Shown: positions 34,572 through 43,301, counted from the first letter of the stretch. The stretch: DNA of 64,000 nucleotides from Litchfieldia alkalitelluris (GCF_002153425.1 NZ_KZ119600.1:4197100-4261099), one strand, 5' to 3'. Program-made: numbers and translations. Notes: generated by a model not told the origin, from the letters alone.

Positions 34572-35828
34572 TTAAGTTGTTGTTTCATCTACTTCATCAG
34601 CCTCCCCCTCACTCTCTTTTAACGCTTTCTTTGCATAAGCTCCTGCCATCTTCAGTGGGAGCATGTTGCCATTTGTTAAGTAAAGGTCACCACCTTCTTC
34701 AGCAGCAATCGGGTCCAAGTTCTCCATGCGCCTTACATCATTAACAGAGAAAAATCCGTTCTGAATACCAATGGCGTACCCATCCATTCGTGATTTGTAA
34801 TCCCCACGCATGAGGGCAGAGGCATTAAAAGATACAAAGCATTGTCCCTTCTCACTTTCTTTAAAAAGTTTACGGTTCATCGCCTGTTCAATTCTTACAA
34901 TCCATGGTCTGACGGTATGGACCACAAAGCTGATGGATTGATTCTCAATGTTACTAAACGAACTTTTACTTAAATCGGCAACCATGTGAGGTGGCACCTG
35001 AAATATTCGGCAGATCTCTTCAATCTGAAACTTCCGAGTTTCTAAAAACTGTGCATCGGAATTGGGCATGCTAATGGCTTGGTATTTCAAACCATCTTCT
35101 AAAACAGCTACCTTGTTACTGTTGCCACTGCCACCATAAGCTGCTTGCCAAGCATCTCTCACTTTTGTCGGGTTTTTAATCGTTCCTTCTGTAGAAAGGA
35201 CCCCACTAGGAGTGGCATTATTAGCGAAGAACCGACCTCCATATTCTTCAGCTGCAATGTTCAGGCCAATGGCATTTTTAGCAAGGGCGACTGGGGAGTA
35301 CCCCATCACGCCATCAAAGCCTAGACCTGGTATGTGTAATACTTCTTCTGGCCCAAGGTAATGAGTAATACCCTCTTTTTTGTAGGCATAATAAAGGTCA
35401 CCCCTTCCGTCTCGGTCCACAGTCATTTTATCTGGGAGCAAAGGATAAAGGCCAATCACATCACCACGACCATTTCGAATGATTTGGCAGTACGCATTCC
35501 CCCACAATAGAAGGTGTGTCATGATCGTTTCTCTAATTGTAAAGGACGTCATTTCCGGATTCGGTTCGTCATGGAGGATCCTGTACAATGGATGGTCAAC
35601 CATCTTTTCTTTTCCATCACCGGCATACTTATAGGTGTGTAATGGTAAGGAAGCGACCGTCTCCGCAATGATTCGAACACATGCAAATACCGCTGTTGTC
35701 TGCATCGAACTTCGCTCATTCACCATTGCCCCTGACACACTTTGTCCCATGTAAAAGTTTGGTGCCGAGCTGACTCTGTCAGTAGGATTATCACGGGCTT
35801 TAAAAAATCCTTTTAGAAATTCAAACAT
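34572..35828 (-). CDS. Portal protein
   Basis: The start MFEFLKGFFKARDN gives 418 residues. It contains TTAVFACVRIIAETVASLPLH, then HPLYRILHDEPNPEMT, the WGNAYCQIIRNGRG block, and EEICRIFQVPPHMVADL, which are the landmarks of HK97-family portals. The C-terminus (EADEVDETTT) is acidic. Twelve copies form the channel through which DNA enters and leaves the capsid. It lies between the large terminase and the protease. Confidence 0.93.
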   Translation of the reverse strand: MFEFLKGFFKARDNPTDRVSSAPNFYMGQSVSGAMVNERSSMQTTAVFACVRIIAETVASLPLHTYKYAGDGKEKMVDHPLYRILHDEPNPEMTSFTIRETIMTHLLLWGNAYCQIIRNGRGDVIGLYPLLPDKMTVDRDGRGDLYYAYKKEGITHYLGPEEVLHIPGLGFDGVMGYSPVALAKNAIGLNIAAEEYGGRFFANNATPSGVLSTEGTIKNPTKVRDAWQAAYGGSGNSNKVAVLEDGLKYQAISMPNSDAQFLETRKFQIEEICRIFQVPPHMVADLSKSSFSNIENQSISFVVHTVRPWIVRIEQAMNRKLFKESEKGQCFVSFNASALMRGDYKSRMDGYAIGIQNGFFSVNDVRRMENLDPIAAEEGGDLYLTNGNMLPLKMAGAYAKKALKESEGEADEVDETTT

Positions 35829-35907
35829 ACGTTTTTCATCACTCCTTTCTCCATTAAATTTTGCTTTCATGCTCAAATGACAAACAATTAAAGCATAAAC
35901 GCAAAAC

Positions 35908-37464
35908 TTAACCTAAAATAATCATATCCCGCTCATCATATATCGAACTTCCATCATCAGTTGGATTTACCATCGCTCGAGCCAGTCCCATAATCATTGC
36001 GACAATGCCATCAATTTTCTCCGTTGATTTCTCCTTATCCACTTTAATGTTGCCAGCGGGATCGGTCTTAACGACAATGTTATCTGCCATCCAACGAAGA
36101 ACCGGATGTCCACCATGAGCAACTTGTTTACTTAATACGAGTCGCATCATTTCCTTGGTTGGTGGTGACATATCTTTGAACCCTTGACCAAAAGGAACAA
36201 CTGTTAAGCCCATTCCCTCTAGATTTTGACTCATTTGAGTAGCTCCCCAGCGGTCATAAACAATTTCTCGGATGTTATATTGCTCCCCTAGCTTTTCAAT
36301 GAACTTCTCAATAAAGCCATAGTGGACCACGTTTCCTTCTGTAAGATTTAACAACCCTTGTTTATTCCAAATATCATAAGGTACACCATCTCGTTTTACC
36401 CTTTGAGGCAACGTTTCTTCTGGCAACCAAAAGAAAGGCAACACCTGGTATTTGTCGTCTTCATCTTCAGGTGGAAAGACTAAAACAAAAGCGGTAACGT
36501 CACTGGTAGATGATAAATCCAAGCCACCGTAACAAACCCGACCTTTCAACTCCTCTGGATCGACAACAAAGTTACAATGATCCCATTTGTCCATCGGCAT
36601 CCATTTGATTTCTTGTTTTAACCACATGTTCAACCGTAGCTGCTTAAAAAGCGCCAAGTCTGCTGGGTCATCTTTTACTTGCTGATAATGTTCCCTAACT
36701 CGATCTATTTGAATGGTGTGACCAAGACTAGGATTAGCCTTGTACCAATTGTTTTCATCTTCAATGTCTGCATCTTCTTCTAATCCATAAATGATAGAAA
36801 GGAATGTAGGATCGACCCTTTTCCCATCTAAGATGTCTTTCGCTTTACAATGCATTTCCCATCCATAGCCGGAGAGTTTATTCCCGGCTGTCGTCAAATA
36901 AAGAAAGAGCGGTTGGCTTCTCGCATCACCAGAACCTGTGGTGAGCATCTTTGCCAAGTCCGCATTCGGATACGTCCAGATTTCATCTAAGATTACACAT
37001 GATGCGTTGATCCCTGATTTCGATTTTACGTCTGAACTTAATACTTGATAAAAGCTTCCCGTCTTCGGATAAACAACTCGTTTAGTAGAACGGACTGTGT
37101 TCGTAACTTTTGATAACGTCCTGTTTCCTTCCACAAAATTGACGCTCGTATTAAAAATGATACTGGCTTGCTGGCGGTCACAAGCAGCTACATATACTTC
37201 AGCATTTGGTTCACCGTCAGCCAAAAGCATATAAAGAGCAATGGCAGCACCAAGTTCTGACTTGCCGTTTTTCTTTCCTATTTCCACATAGGAGGTGCGA
37301 TATTGTCTTGTACCATCTTCCCGCAACGTGCCAAAAAGCTTCTTCACCAAATCAAGTTCCCAAGGGAGAAGGATAAACGGTTTCCCGGCCCATTTCCCTT
37401 TGGTCAGTTTTAAGTTCTGGATAAAATTCACTGCATGATTGGCATGGGCCTCACTATAAGGCAT
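35908..37464 (-). CDS. terL: Terminase large subunit
   Basis: 518 residues. Walker A-like EIGKKNGKSE is at 61-70, Walker B is SCVILDEIW near 160, and the C-terminal nuclease carries YGGLDLSSTSDVTAF and IVYDRWGATQM with acidic residues. The motor packages DNA into the prohead and cuts the concatemer. It follows terS by 25 bp, so no upstream extension is possible. It is of the Terminase_1 type that pairs with P27-family small subunits. Confidence 0.93.
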   Translation of the reverse strand: MPYSEAHANHAVNFIQNLKLTKGKWAGKPFILLPWELDLVKKLFGTLREDGTRQYRTSYVEIGKKNGKSELGAAIALYMLLADGEPNAEVYVAACDRQQASIIFNTSVNFVEGNRTLSKVTNTVRSTKRVVYPKTGSFYQVLSSDVKSKSGINASCVILDEIWTYPNADLAKMLTTGSGDARSQPLFLYLTTAGNKLSGYGWEMHCKAKDILDGKRVDPTFLSIIYGLEEDADIEDENNWYKANPSLGHTIQIDRVREHYQQVKDDPADLALFKQLRLNMWLKQEIKWMPMDKWDHCNFVVDPEELKGRVCYGGLDLSSTSDVTAFVLVFPPEDEDDKYQVLPFFWLPEETLPQRVKRDGVPYDIWNKQGLLNLTEGNVVHYGFIEKFIEKLGEQYNIREIVYDRWGATQMSQNLEGMGLTVVPFGQGFKDMSPPTKEMMRLVLSKQVAHGGHPVLRWMADNIVVKTDPAGNIKVDKEKSTEKIDGIVAMIMGLARAMVNPTDDGSSIYDERDMIILG

Positions 37465-37489
37465 AACTATCTCCTCCTTCCTGATCGAC

Positions 37490-37996
37490 CTAATCCGAGC
37501 TGTTCATAATGTCTTCTGCTTTCGGAATAGATAAAAGCAGCTCTTCCATCTCGTCACCTTCGACCGTGTTACCTGAATTGTTAATATTCAGCCTGCTTCT
37601 TGCAGACGGACTAAGCCCCAGTTCCGAGCAAAAGTTTCGCATTTGTTTTAAGTTTTGCTGAGCAATCGATACCTGTGGGATCTGCTGGATATAGCCTGAG
37701 CTGGTCTTTAAAATCGAACCGTGCTTTGAAATAAACTCTTCCGCTTCTTTCCACCTCGCATAAGCCTGGCAATAGCCAGCAAAGGCAGCCATATCAACAT
37801 GTGTTAATAACCCCATCGTTTCTAATTCTTCAGAAAGTCTCCGCCATTCTTTTTTCGCATCAGGCTCCAGCCATGACGGGCATTTCGGTGCCTTTTTCAC
37901 CGGCCTCGGTTCGTTTTTATTCAAAGGTCGTTTTCCCGGATTACCTTCCAGTTCTTTTATCGCTGTTGGTTTTGGCGGCCTTCCTTTACCTGCCAT
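37490..37996 (-). CDS. terS: Terminase small subunit, P27 family
   Basis: I start at MAGKGRPPKPTAIKELEGNP, a nearly invariant opening of P27 small terminases; the product is 168 residues. Further landmarks are the WLEPDAKKEWRRLSEELE helix, VDMAAFAGYCQAYARWKEAE, and LGLSPSARSRL near the end. It recognises the packaging site and recruits TerL. A small hairpin with T residues at 38026-38046 lies upstream. Confidence 0.92.
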   Translation of the reverse strand: MAGKGRPPKPTAIKELEGNPGKRPLNKNEPRPVKKAPKCPSWLEPDAKKEWRRLSEELETMGLLTHVDMAAFAGYCQAYARWKEAEEFISKHGSILKTSSGYIQQIPQVSIAQQNLKQMRNFCSELGLSPSARSRLNINNSGNTVEGDEMEELLLSIPKAEDIMNSSD

Positions 37997-38025
37997 AGCT
38001 TTCACCTCCTCAAATTGAACAAAAG

Positions 38026-38046
38026 AAAAAGCCTATCTCTTGATAG
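38026..38046 (-). terminator. Small terminator upstream of terS
   Basis: CTATC (38033-38037) and GATAG (38042-38046) form a short stem; on the minus strand GCTTTTTC follows. Confidence 0.45.
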
Positions 38047-38078
38047 ACCCGATTCCTAAGCGTTAACTTTTGTATTTT

Positions 38079-38294
38079 TTATGCCTTCCATATTTCCATC
38101 TTGAACTCCCCTTCAAAAACCATCCAGCGTACTTCACCATCTTCAAGCTTTAAAACTAACATTCCCGGCATTAAAAACATTTGATCTTTTTGATATCCGG
38201 ATGCTAGTAAATCCCTTTTTTGCTTCACTAGAAGTTCCATACCTCGTAATGCATCAACATTCCCCTGCAGCATTCGTTCCTCATCTTTAACCAT
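38079..38294 (-). CDS. 71-residue phage protein
   Basis: The start ATG of MVKDEERMLQ follows GGGAGGT. The protein has a helical first half (NVDALRGMELLVKQKRDLLAS) and a beta-rich second half (MPGMLVLKLEDGEVRWMVFEGE). No family is recognised. A copy of the phage promoter motif lies directly upstream at 38327-38358, so this gene heads the transcription unit that leads into the terminases. Confidence 0.65.
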   Translation of the reverse strand: MVKDEERMLQGNVDALRGMELLVKQKRDLLASGYQKDQMFLMPGMLVLKLEDGEVRWMVFEGEFKMEIWKA

Positions 38295-38326
38295 GTGTAA
38301 CTTACCTCCCTGCGTTTTGGTATGTC

Positions 38327-38358
38327 TATACATCACTCTAAAAGCAGGGGATAGCAAG
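38327..38358 (-). promoter_or_regulatory. Phage promoter motif upstream of the terminase block
   Basis: On the minus strand it reads CTTGCTATCC, ten bases, then GAGTGATGTATA. TTGCTA and a -10-like GATGTA are 17 bp apart. Flanking CCCTGC and GCAGGG arms make a dyad across the predicted start site. Confidence 0.65.
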
Positions 38359-38362
38359 TTAA

Positions 38363-38572
38363 TTATTGGCCGTGAATTCCTTTATAATTGTAATTTCCCT
38401 TCTTGATTTCCTCATGATCGGCTTTAACCGCCTCATCATAGTCGTCCTGTTTTGACTCTTTGTCTTTACAAGTCATGCACAGGCAATCGGTATTGTACAT
38501 CGACATAATCCGTCCGCCTTTTAAGCTACCGCCACATCGGTCACAGTGTGTTTGAGTAAAAAATGTATCCAT
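38363..38572 (-). CDS. 69-residue zinc-ribbon-like phage protein
   Basis: The start MDTFFTQTHCDRCGG follows GGGGAGG and overlaps the previous stop by one base (TGATG). Two cysteine pairs, CDRCGG and CLCMTC, suggest a zinc ribbon; the C-terminal half is charged. Small proteins of this kind are common near terminase genes, with unknown role. Confidence 0.65.
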   Translation of the reverse strand: MDTFFTQTHCDRCGGSLKGGRIMSMYNTDCLCMTCKDKESKQDDYDEAVKADHEEIKKGNYNYKGIHGQ

Positions 38573-38802
38573 CACTGCCTCCCCAATGTGTACTTTTCTC
38601 GAGTTGTGTTGATGAAACGCTGAAGGTGTTCGGCATTCTCTTCGAATTCCATGTCGCTGTTCCAAAAAAGGTCTAAATCCTCAAGCAAATCGAGAATGGT
38701 GAGTACACTTTCTTTTGCATCTGCTTCGCCAAGCACTACCTCTTTTTCAATGATGGTAGCAATCAACCCTCGTATCATCGCTCGGTAGGTTTCCCTATTC
38801 AT
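38572..38802 (-). CDS. 76-residue helical phage protein
   Basis: The ATG of MNRETYRAMIRG overlaps the stop of the upstream gene by eight bases, with GGTGAG as ribosome site. The sequence is helical and acidic (ESVLTILDLLEDLDLFWN). No family is recognised. It is translationally linked on both sides. Confidence 0.6.
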   Translation of the reverse strand: MNRETYRAMIRGLIATIIEKEVVLGEADAKESVLTILDLLEDLDLFWNSDMEFEENAEHLQRFINTTREKYTLGRQ

Positions 38803-39556
38803 TCGGCTCACCCGCTTTTCTAAAGGCTCCGCTTCCTTCAAGGTTTGCAAGTAGCACTTTCCTTGTTGTTTTATATTCGCTGCCATTCATCCCTAGGCGA
38901 ATGAGCCATGTTCGGAAGGCGTATTTCGGATTGTCGTCCTGTGCTTGTTTAAACGATGCCCGTTTTTGCTTTTGGGCACTTTGGTTAATGAGTACGGCGA
39001 GGTCTTGAAAGGCTGCAATCTTATCCGGGTCCAAGTTTGGCGCTTTTAGCTTGATCGTGAAGGTTTCTATTTCAAAATCAAAGGTTAGGCCTGGGATCTT
39101 TTCCTTTCCGATTTCCTCGAGTGCTTTCTTAAACTCTTCAAAAGTGCTAACTTCCTTGGAGCTTAAATCCTCTGCAAAGGTTCCATCCATCAGTGGCTCG
39201 GTCATTTCAAAAGCCTTTATGATTAGGTGCTGCTTGCTAAAAAGCATGTTTACTAGATTTCGTAGGGTGGTTCCGGTGTGCCCTTCTAGCGGAAGCGTAA
39301 CTTCTAAACCGTCAATCTCTAAGGGCTCATGCTTTTCTTCGGCCGGCTGCTCTGGCTCTTCTTTCGGTGCTGGTGGGTTAATAATCTCTTCGTAAGTCTT
39401 TACTTCTCCAGTTGAAGTTGTGATTGTTCCAAGCCTGTCGATGGTGTAGGTTTCCTCTTCGGTTACAATTTCGTAATTAAAGGTTGGTGCGTTAAGAAAC
39501 TTTGGTTTCACTCCTAAAAATTCACCTAACAATTTGACCATTTCTTTTCTTTTCAT
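38795..39556 (-). CDS. 253-residue accessory protein of phages and integrative elements
   Basis: The opening MKRKEMVKLLGEFLGVKPKF is typical of a protein found in Firmicutes phages and conjugative elements, sometimes labelled virulence-related. The N-terminal 60 residues carry a small beta-rich unit; a Pro/Glu linker follows, then a helical C-terminal domain ending FRTWLIRLGMNGSEYKTTRK. No enzymatic motif is visible. A copy of the phage promoter motif lies upstream at 39588-39619. Function unknown. Confidence 0.65.
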   Translation of the reverse strand: MKRKEMVKLLGEFLGVKPKFLNAPTFNYEIVTEEETYTIDRLGTITTSTGEVKTYEEIINPPAPKEEPEQPAEEKHEPLEIDGLEVTLPLEGHTGTTLRNLVNMLFSKQHLIIKAFEMTEPLMDGTFAEDLSSKEVSTFEEFKKALEEIGKEKIPGLTFDFEIETFTIKLKAPNLDPDKIAAFQDLAVLINQSAQKQKRASFKQAQDDNPKYAFRTWLIRLGMNGSEYKTTRKVLLANLEGSGAFRKAGEPNE

Positions 39557-39587
39557 TTTTCAATACCTCCTGTGTTTTGGTGTAGTA

Positions 39588-39619
39588 CATATATCACTCT
39601 AAACACAGGTAATAGCAAG
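39588..39619 (-). promoter_or_regulatory. Phage promoter motif upstream of the 253-residue gene
   Basis: On the minus strand it reads CTTGCTATTA, ten bases, then GAGTGATATATG, matching the copies at 38327 and 16959. CCTGTGTTT and AAACACAGG arms form a dyad across the -10 region and predicted start. Confidence 0.65.
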
Positions 39620-39665
39620 CATTTCTGGGGAAAAATAGTATTTATTTTAGCTTTATAATTGCACA

Positions 39666-39700
39666 TAAAAATGGTTGCTCATAATAGCAACAGCAACCAT
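39666..39700 (-). terminator. Terminator after the 40 kb gene group
   Basis: ATGGTTGCT (39671-39679) pairs with AGCAACCAT (39692-39700), and five T residues follow on the minus strand. It closes the transcript from the methylase block; the next promoter motif starts 47 bp further on. Confidence 0.8.
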
Positions 39701-39844
39701 TCCCTAGTTAAAATTTCACTTTAAGTATCCTAAACATTATGTGCCAACTGCGACGTATAACAAAGTAGCTCTGCACCTCTCAATGTAAGAGGTATCAGCA
39801 CTTTCTGTTCCATGGGGCACTTCGAGTTATTGCACAGTTATCTC

Positions 39845-40171
39845 CTACTCCGAAACAACCAGAGTTTCAATCGCTGTGTACCGGGGATATGTATATCCTT
39901 CGTTGTTCACAAGTACCTTTTCATCGGTATCTTGGTTAATCACCCGAATGCAGCGAACCTCTCTTTGCTCGATTACTCCGCCATCTTCCTTCGTGATCCA
40001 AGCCTGATCGTTAAAGAAGTCCTTTGCAAAAGAATGAAATTCGTCATCTTCTAATAAGACTTCTTTTATCACGCAGTAGCTTTGACCCCGCTGCCCACTC
40101 TTTATCGCTTGTTCCGTCAGTTCTTTCAGCTCGGTCAGGTTGGTTACTTTTCTACCAAAGATCGCTCTCAT
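39845..40171 (-). CDS. 108-residue phage protein
   Basis: The ATG of MRAIFGRKVTN follows GAGGTGGAG and is preferred over an upstream TTG. The sequence is mixed alpha/beta (LTELKELTEQAIKSG, then SYCVIKEVLLEDDEFHSF) and ends with VLVNNEGYTYPRYTAIETL. It resembles a small family of uncharacterised phage and element proteins. It overlaps no other gene and precedes a terminator. Confidence 0.6.
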   Translation of the reverse strand: MRAIFGRKVTNLTELKELTEQAIKSGQRGQSYCVIKEVLLEDDEFHSFAKDFFNDQAWITKEDGGVIEQREVRCIRVINQDTDEKVLVNNEGYTYPRYTAIETLVVSE

Positions 40172-40178
40172 GTAATCA

Positions 40179-40376
40179 TCACTCCACCTCAACGTATTCC
40201 ATCATAATTTGCAGGGCCTCATCATAGGAACCAGATGCCAACACTCGCTCACTTACTTCCTTGGCTTCATCAGCTTTTCCGTTTTCCTTTAAGGCTCTAT
40301 TTACCCGACCGAGGATCCAAAAGATATTCCCATCTTCTCCGACTAACTTGCATATTGGTTTTCCATGCTCTTCCAT
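40179..40376 (-). CDS. 65-residue phage protein
   Basis: The start MEEHGKPICKLVGEDGNIF follows GGAGGT. A short beta segment (VGEDGNIFWILGRV) precedes a long helix (ALKENGKADEAKEVSERVLA...EALQIMMEYVEVE). It is a commonly seen companion of the preceding type of protein in Firmicutes phages. Role unknown. Confidence 0.6.
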   Translation of the reverse strand: MEEHGKPICKLVGEDGNIFWILGRVNRALKENGKADEAKEVSERVLASGSYDEALQIMMEYVEVE

Positions 40377-40465
40377 TGCTACACCTCCAATCTCTATTAA
40401 GGTAGTAGCATATTGCCATACACGTGGGTGTATAGCAACTAGATTCATAGGTTAGCAAAACACTG

Positions 40466-41740
40466 TTACTGCAGCAATTCCTCTTCCACATTAACCTCTG
40501 GTTTTGGTACATCAGCAAAAGCAATCTTCTTTCCATCACGAATTAAAAACACATCTTCATCCGTTCCGACTTGTTCAATAAACCTCTTCACAATTACCGT
40601 CGCATATTTCGGATCAAGCTCCATTGTGTAGCAAATTCTATCAATCTGTTCACAAGCAATAAGAGTGGAGCCACTGCCACCAAACGTATCAAGAACGATA
40701 CCATTGACTTGGGAAGAATTCTTAATAGGGTAGCATAACAACGGAACTGGCTTCATTGTTGGATGTTCACCATTTTTCTTTGGTTTATCATACGTCCAGA
40801 CGGTAGTTTCCGAACGGCCAGTATACCATCGGTGTTTGCCTCCCTTTTTCCAACCAAAAAGAATCGGCTCATGGATCCAGTTGTATGGGCTCCTTCCCAG
40901 AACAAGAGAGTTCTTTTTCCAGATACACACACCACTCAAATGGAAACCTACGTCAATAAATGCTTTTCTAAAATTGAGCCCCTCGGTATCGGCATGGAAT
41001 ACATAAGCAGATGCTCCCGGTGCCATATTCTCTGCCATATTCTTAAAGGCGGCTAATAAAAACTGAAAAAAGGATTCGTTCTCTTGTTTATCGTTTTGTA
41101 TTTTTAGTCCGCTCGAACTTTCAAAATCAACATTGTAAGGCGGGTCCGTTACCAGTAGATTTGCCTTCTTACCATCCATCAGCAAAGCTACATCTCCCTC
41201 TTTTGTTGCATCGCCACACACTAAACGGTGACGACCTAATTCCCAAACATCACCGGGGAGAACAAAAGCGGCTTCTTCTAATGCTTGATTGACATCGTAA
41301 TCATCATCTTTCGCATCCTTGTCGTGAACTTGACTAAACAAATCGTCAATTTCAGCTGCATCGAAACCGGTAAGCGTGACATCGAAGTCTTGCTCATCTA
41401 GTTCTTTCAGTAGATCTGCCAACGCTTCAAACTCCCAGTCACCCGTCACTTTATTAAGAGCGACATTAAGTGCTTTCTCTCTTTCTGGCGTTAACTTTAC
41501 GACGACACATTCCACTTCGGTATGACCTTCTTCTACAACCACTTTGTATCGCTGGTGGCCGCCGACAATGTTCCCCGTTTCTTCATTCCAGATGATCGGT
41601 TCCACATAACCAAATTCAGTAATGGAGCGTTTCAACTTTTCATAAGCTGGATCCCCCGGCTTTAAATCCTTACGAGGATTGTACTTGGCCGGTTTAATCT
41701 CCGATACTTGGACCCTCCGGATATTCATTGCTTCGTTCAT
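40466..41740 (-). CDS. DNA methyltransferase with N-terminal ParB-like domain
   Basis: 424 residues. Residues 8-95 form a ParB-N/sulfiredoxin-like domain (IKPAKYNPRKDL...NIVGGHQRYKVV). The methyltransferase domain follows, with catalytic DPPY at 199-202 and the SAM-binding FGGSGS at 353-358, the order of beta-class N4-cytosine or N6-adenine enzymes. The motif HPTMKPV lies between them. Phages use such enzymes to protect their DNA from host restriction or to mark packaging DNA. The gene lies between the HNH gene and the terminase block and is preceded by a terminator. Confidence 0.92.
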   Translation of the reverse strand: MNEAMNIRRVQVSEIKPAKYNPRKDLKPGDPAYEKLKRSITEFGYVEPIIWNEETGNIVGGHQRYKVVVEEGHTEVECVVVKLTPEREKALNVALNKVTGDWEFEALADLLKELDEQDFDVTLTGFDAAEIDDLFSQVHDKDAKDDDYDVNQALEEAAFVLPGDVWELGRHRLVCGDATKEGDVALLMDGKKANLLVTDPPYNVDFESSSGLKIQNDKQENESFFQFLLAAFKNMAENMAPGASAYVFHADTEGLNFRKAFIDVGFHLSGVCIWKKNSLVLGRSPYNWIHEPILFGWKKGGKHRWYTGRSETTVWTYDKPKKNGEHPTMKPVPLLCYPIKNSSQVNGIVLDTFGGSGSTLIACEQIDRICYTMELDPKYATVIVKRFIEQVGTDEDVFLIRDGKKIAFADVPKPEVNVEEELLQ

Positions 41741-42051
41741 CTTCCCAACTCCTTTTAATCAATCATTTAATTAACAGCAAAAAAGCCCGAGACGTAGTGA
41801 CCGAGCTCAAAAATAGCTAAAAACATGATAAAAATAACCGTTTTTCGCTTTATATTAATCAAAAAAATACTACCTTCTGTTAAATATTTAAAGTACGGTA
41901 ATCCTTATTTTCATAAGGTTTTTCAAAGGTTTCTAGTGCAGTTCCACCAACATCAGAACCGCTTAGATACCCCCCCTTACGATTTTTGCGAATTATTACA
42001 CGAAACCCTGGCGCGTTGTCGACTCAAAAGTTTTTGTAAGATGTGATCCCC
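41741..42051. other. Spacer between HNH and methylase genes, possible cos region
   Basis: It contains the terminator at 41778-41807, a run of seven C residues at 41970-41976, the GC-rich patch CTGGCGCGTTGTCGACTC near 42007 and the palindrome CCCCTAGGGG at 42049-42058. No coding frame is convincing. HNH genes of cos phages often lie beside the packaging site, so this is a candidate, without direct proof. Confidence 0.35.
41778..41807 (-). terminator. Terminator upstream of the methylase gene
   Basis: On the minus strand GCTCGG pairs with TCGGGC-type bases over six positions and is followed by six T residues. It ends transcription after the HNH gene. Confidence 0.6.
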
Positions 42052-42414
42052 CTAGGGGTGCTTGGAAACATTTCCGAAGCCACCATCTTCAAGAGCTGTC
42101 TTCTTACTGTGACACTTTTTACAAAGCGACTGCCAGTTTGTCTGACCCCAGAACAATTTCATGTCACCGTTATGAGGAATGATATGGTCCACTTCAGTTG
42201 CTGGAGTTAGTCTCCCATCACGCTCACAATTAATACACAACGGATGTTCTTTCAAATACACTTTGCTTACCTTTCTCCATTGGTACGTGTAAATTCTGGA
42301 GCTGGATTTATTTTGTTCTTTCGCTACATTCTTTTTATGTTTATCGCAATACCTATCGCTGCCAAGTTCATGACAACCGGGATAACGACAGATTGTTTTT
42401 GGTTTCCATGGCAT
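42052..42414 (-). CDS. HNH endonuclease
   Basis: The ATG of MPWKPKTICRYPGC, with AGGTGA upstream, gives 120 residues. An N-terminal zinc motif (CRYPGCHEL...YCDKHKK) precedes the HNH core: CINCERDGRLTPATEVDHI, then IIPHNGDMKLFWGQTNWQSL and CKKCHSKKTALE. In cos phages this protein works with the terminase to cut the packaging site. The gene lies upstream of the methylase and terminase genes. Confidence 0.9.
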   Translation of the reverse strand: MPWKPKTICRYPGCHELGSDRYCDKHKKNVAKEQNKSSSRIYTYQWRKVSKVYLKEHPLCINCERDGRLTPATEVDHIIPHNGDMKLFWGQTNWQSLCKKCHSKKTALEDGGFGNVSKHP

Positions 42415-42445
42415 TGCCATCACCTATTTCATAATTTAAGGCATA

Positions 42446-42477
42446 GAAAAAGCCCTCGGTTTCTAATCCCAAGGACT
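42446..42477 (-). terminator. Terminator at the end of the replication operon
   Basis: AGTCCTTGG and CCGAGGGCT pair over nine positions with wobbles (42451-42477), and five T residues follow on the minus strand. It separates the DUF1492-like gene from the HNH gene. Confidence 0.75.
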
Positions 42478-42615
42478 GTGATATCAAGAATGCTGCGTTT
42501 CCTAAGATCGTATCGATATAGCTTAGGCATATGCTACAACATCTGGTACTCTTGATGTTTTCTATACCTTTACATGTTATAGAATAACAGATTAACCGAC
42601 TGCCCTTCACTGCCC

Positions 42616-43038
42616 TCAACTGCCCTCTTTTCGAATTAGCTCAATTTCTTTGAGAGCTCTTCCATGTACCTTGAACACCGAGCGATTATTATAATTCAGA
42701 GCCAGAGCAACGTCATCCCATGACTTCCCACTAATGTATCTCATCTCAAGCAGCAATTGATAGTTCAAATCATTCACTGCCTGTATCGTATTAAGAATTT
42801 CTTTTTTCAAATCTACAAGTCTGTCAACATCAAGATTAATCTCTTCTTCCAAATCAATCACCTTTGCGACAGCATTTTCCATCGCACTTTTCACATGGTT
42901 TCCACCGGATACTTTCTCCTCACTTAGTGTGGAAGTAACCTTCACCGATAGACTCTTGAGTGAATCAAGTTGTTCCAGTTTATTATCAATCATCTTATCC
43001 AGCCAAATCGCTTGGGATAAATATTCCTTTGCGTTCAT
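42616..43038 (-). CDS. DUF1492/ArpU-like phage regulator
   Basis: The ATG of MNAKEYLSQAIWLDKMIDNK follows GGAGG; the product is 140 residues. The first 95 residues are helical; the C-terminal part (LNYQLLLEMRYISGKSWDDV, then ALALNYNNRSVFKVHGRALK) is a sigma region 4-type helix-turn-helix. This family controls late gene transcription in Firmicutes phages. It closes the early operon just before the packaging and structural genes, the place expected for a late activator, and may read the shared promoter motif. Confidence 0.8.
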   Translation of the reverse strand: MNAKEYLSQAIWLDKMIDNKLEQLDSLKSLSVKVTSTLSEEKVSGGNHVKSAMENAVAKVIDLEEEINLDVDRLVDLKKEILNTIQAVNDLNYQLLLEMRYISGKSWDDVALALNYNNRSVFKVHGRALKEIELIRKEGS

Positions 43039-43076
43039 AGCAAGTACCTCCCTTCTTGGACACCACCTAAAATCAA

Positions 43077-43301
43077 TCAAACTTGTTCAACCAGTTCATT
43101 CAATTTCCCACTATAATATGTTTCGTTAATGTCTCGTCTTGTTGCTTCATCCAAAAACTGAATGCACATAAGCGCTTGCTGTCTATCCGTCTCTAATTGC
43201 TCACTGGTCTTATGAAACCCACAACCTAAACCTTCGCATTTGTTAATTCGTAATATTTTGCACTTCCCATTCTTGTAAGCAAAGCACTCTTTCTCGTTCA
43301 T
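43077..43301 (-). CDS. 74-residue Cys-rich phage protein
   Basis: The start MNEKECFAYKNGKCKIL follows GGGAGGAG. Cysteines in CFAYKNGKC and CEGLGCGFHKT could bind zinc; the C-terminal half is helical. Such proteins are common in Firmicutes phage early regions, with unknown function. Confidence 0.65.
   Translation of the reverse strand: MNEKECFAYKNGKCKILRINKCEGLGCGFHKTSEQLETDRQQALMCIQFLDEATRRDINETYYSGKLNELVEQV

Noticed and set aside
41825-42046. Plus-strand frame of 73 residues in the spacer next to the HNH gene
   Set aside because: Wrong strand for the whole region, no ribosome site and no recognisable pattern.
42482-42580. Possible tRNA-like fold in the spacer near the HNH gene
   Set aside because: No complete cloverleaf or T-loop could be drawn on either strand.
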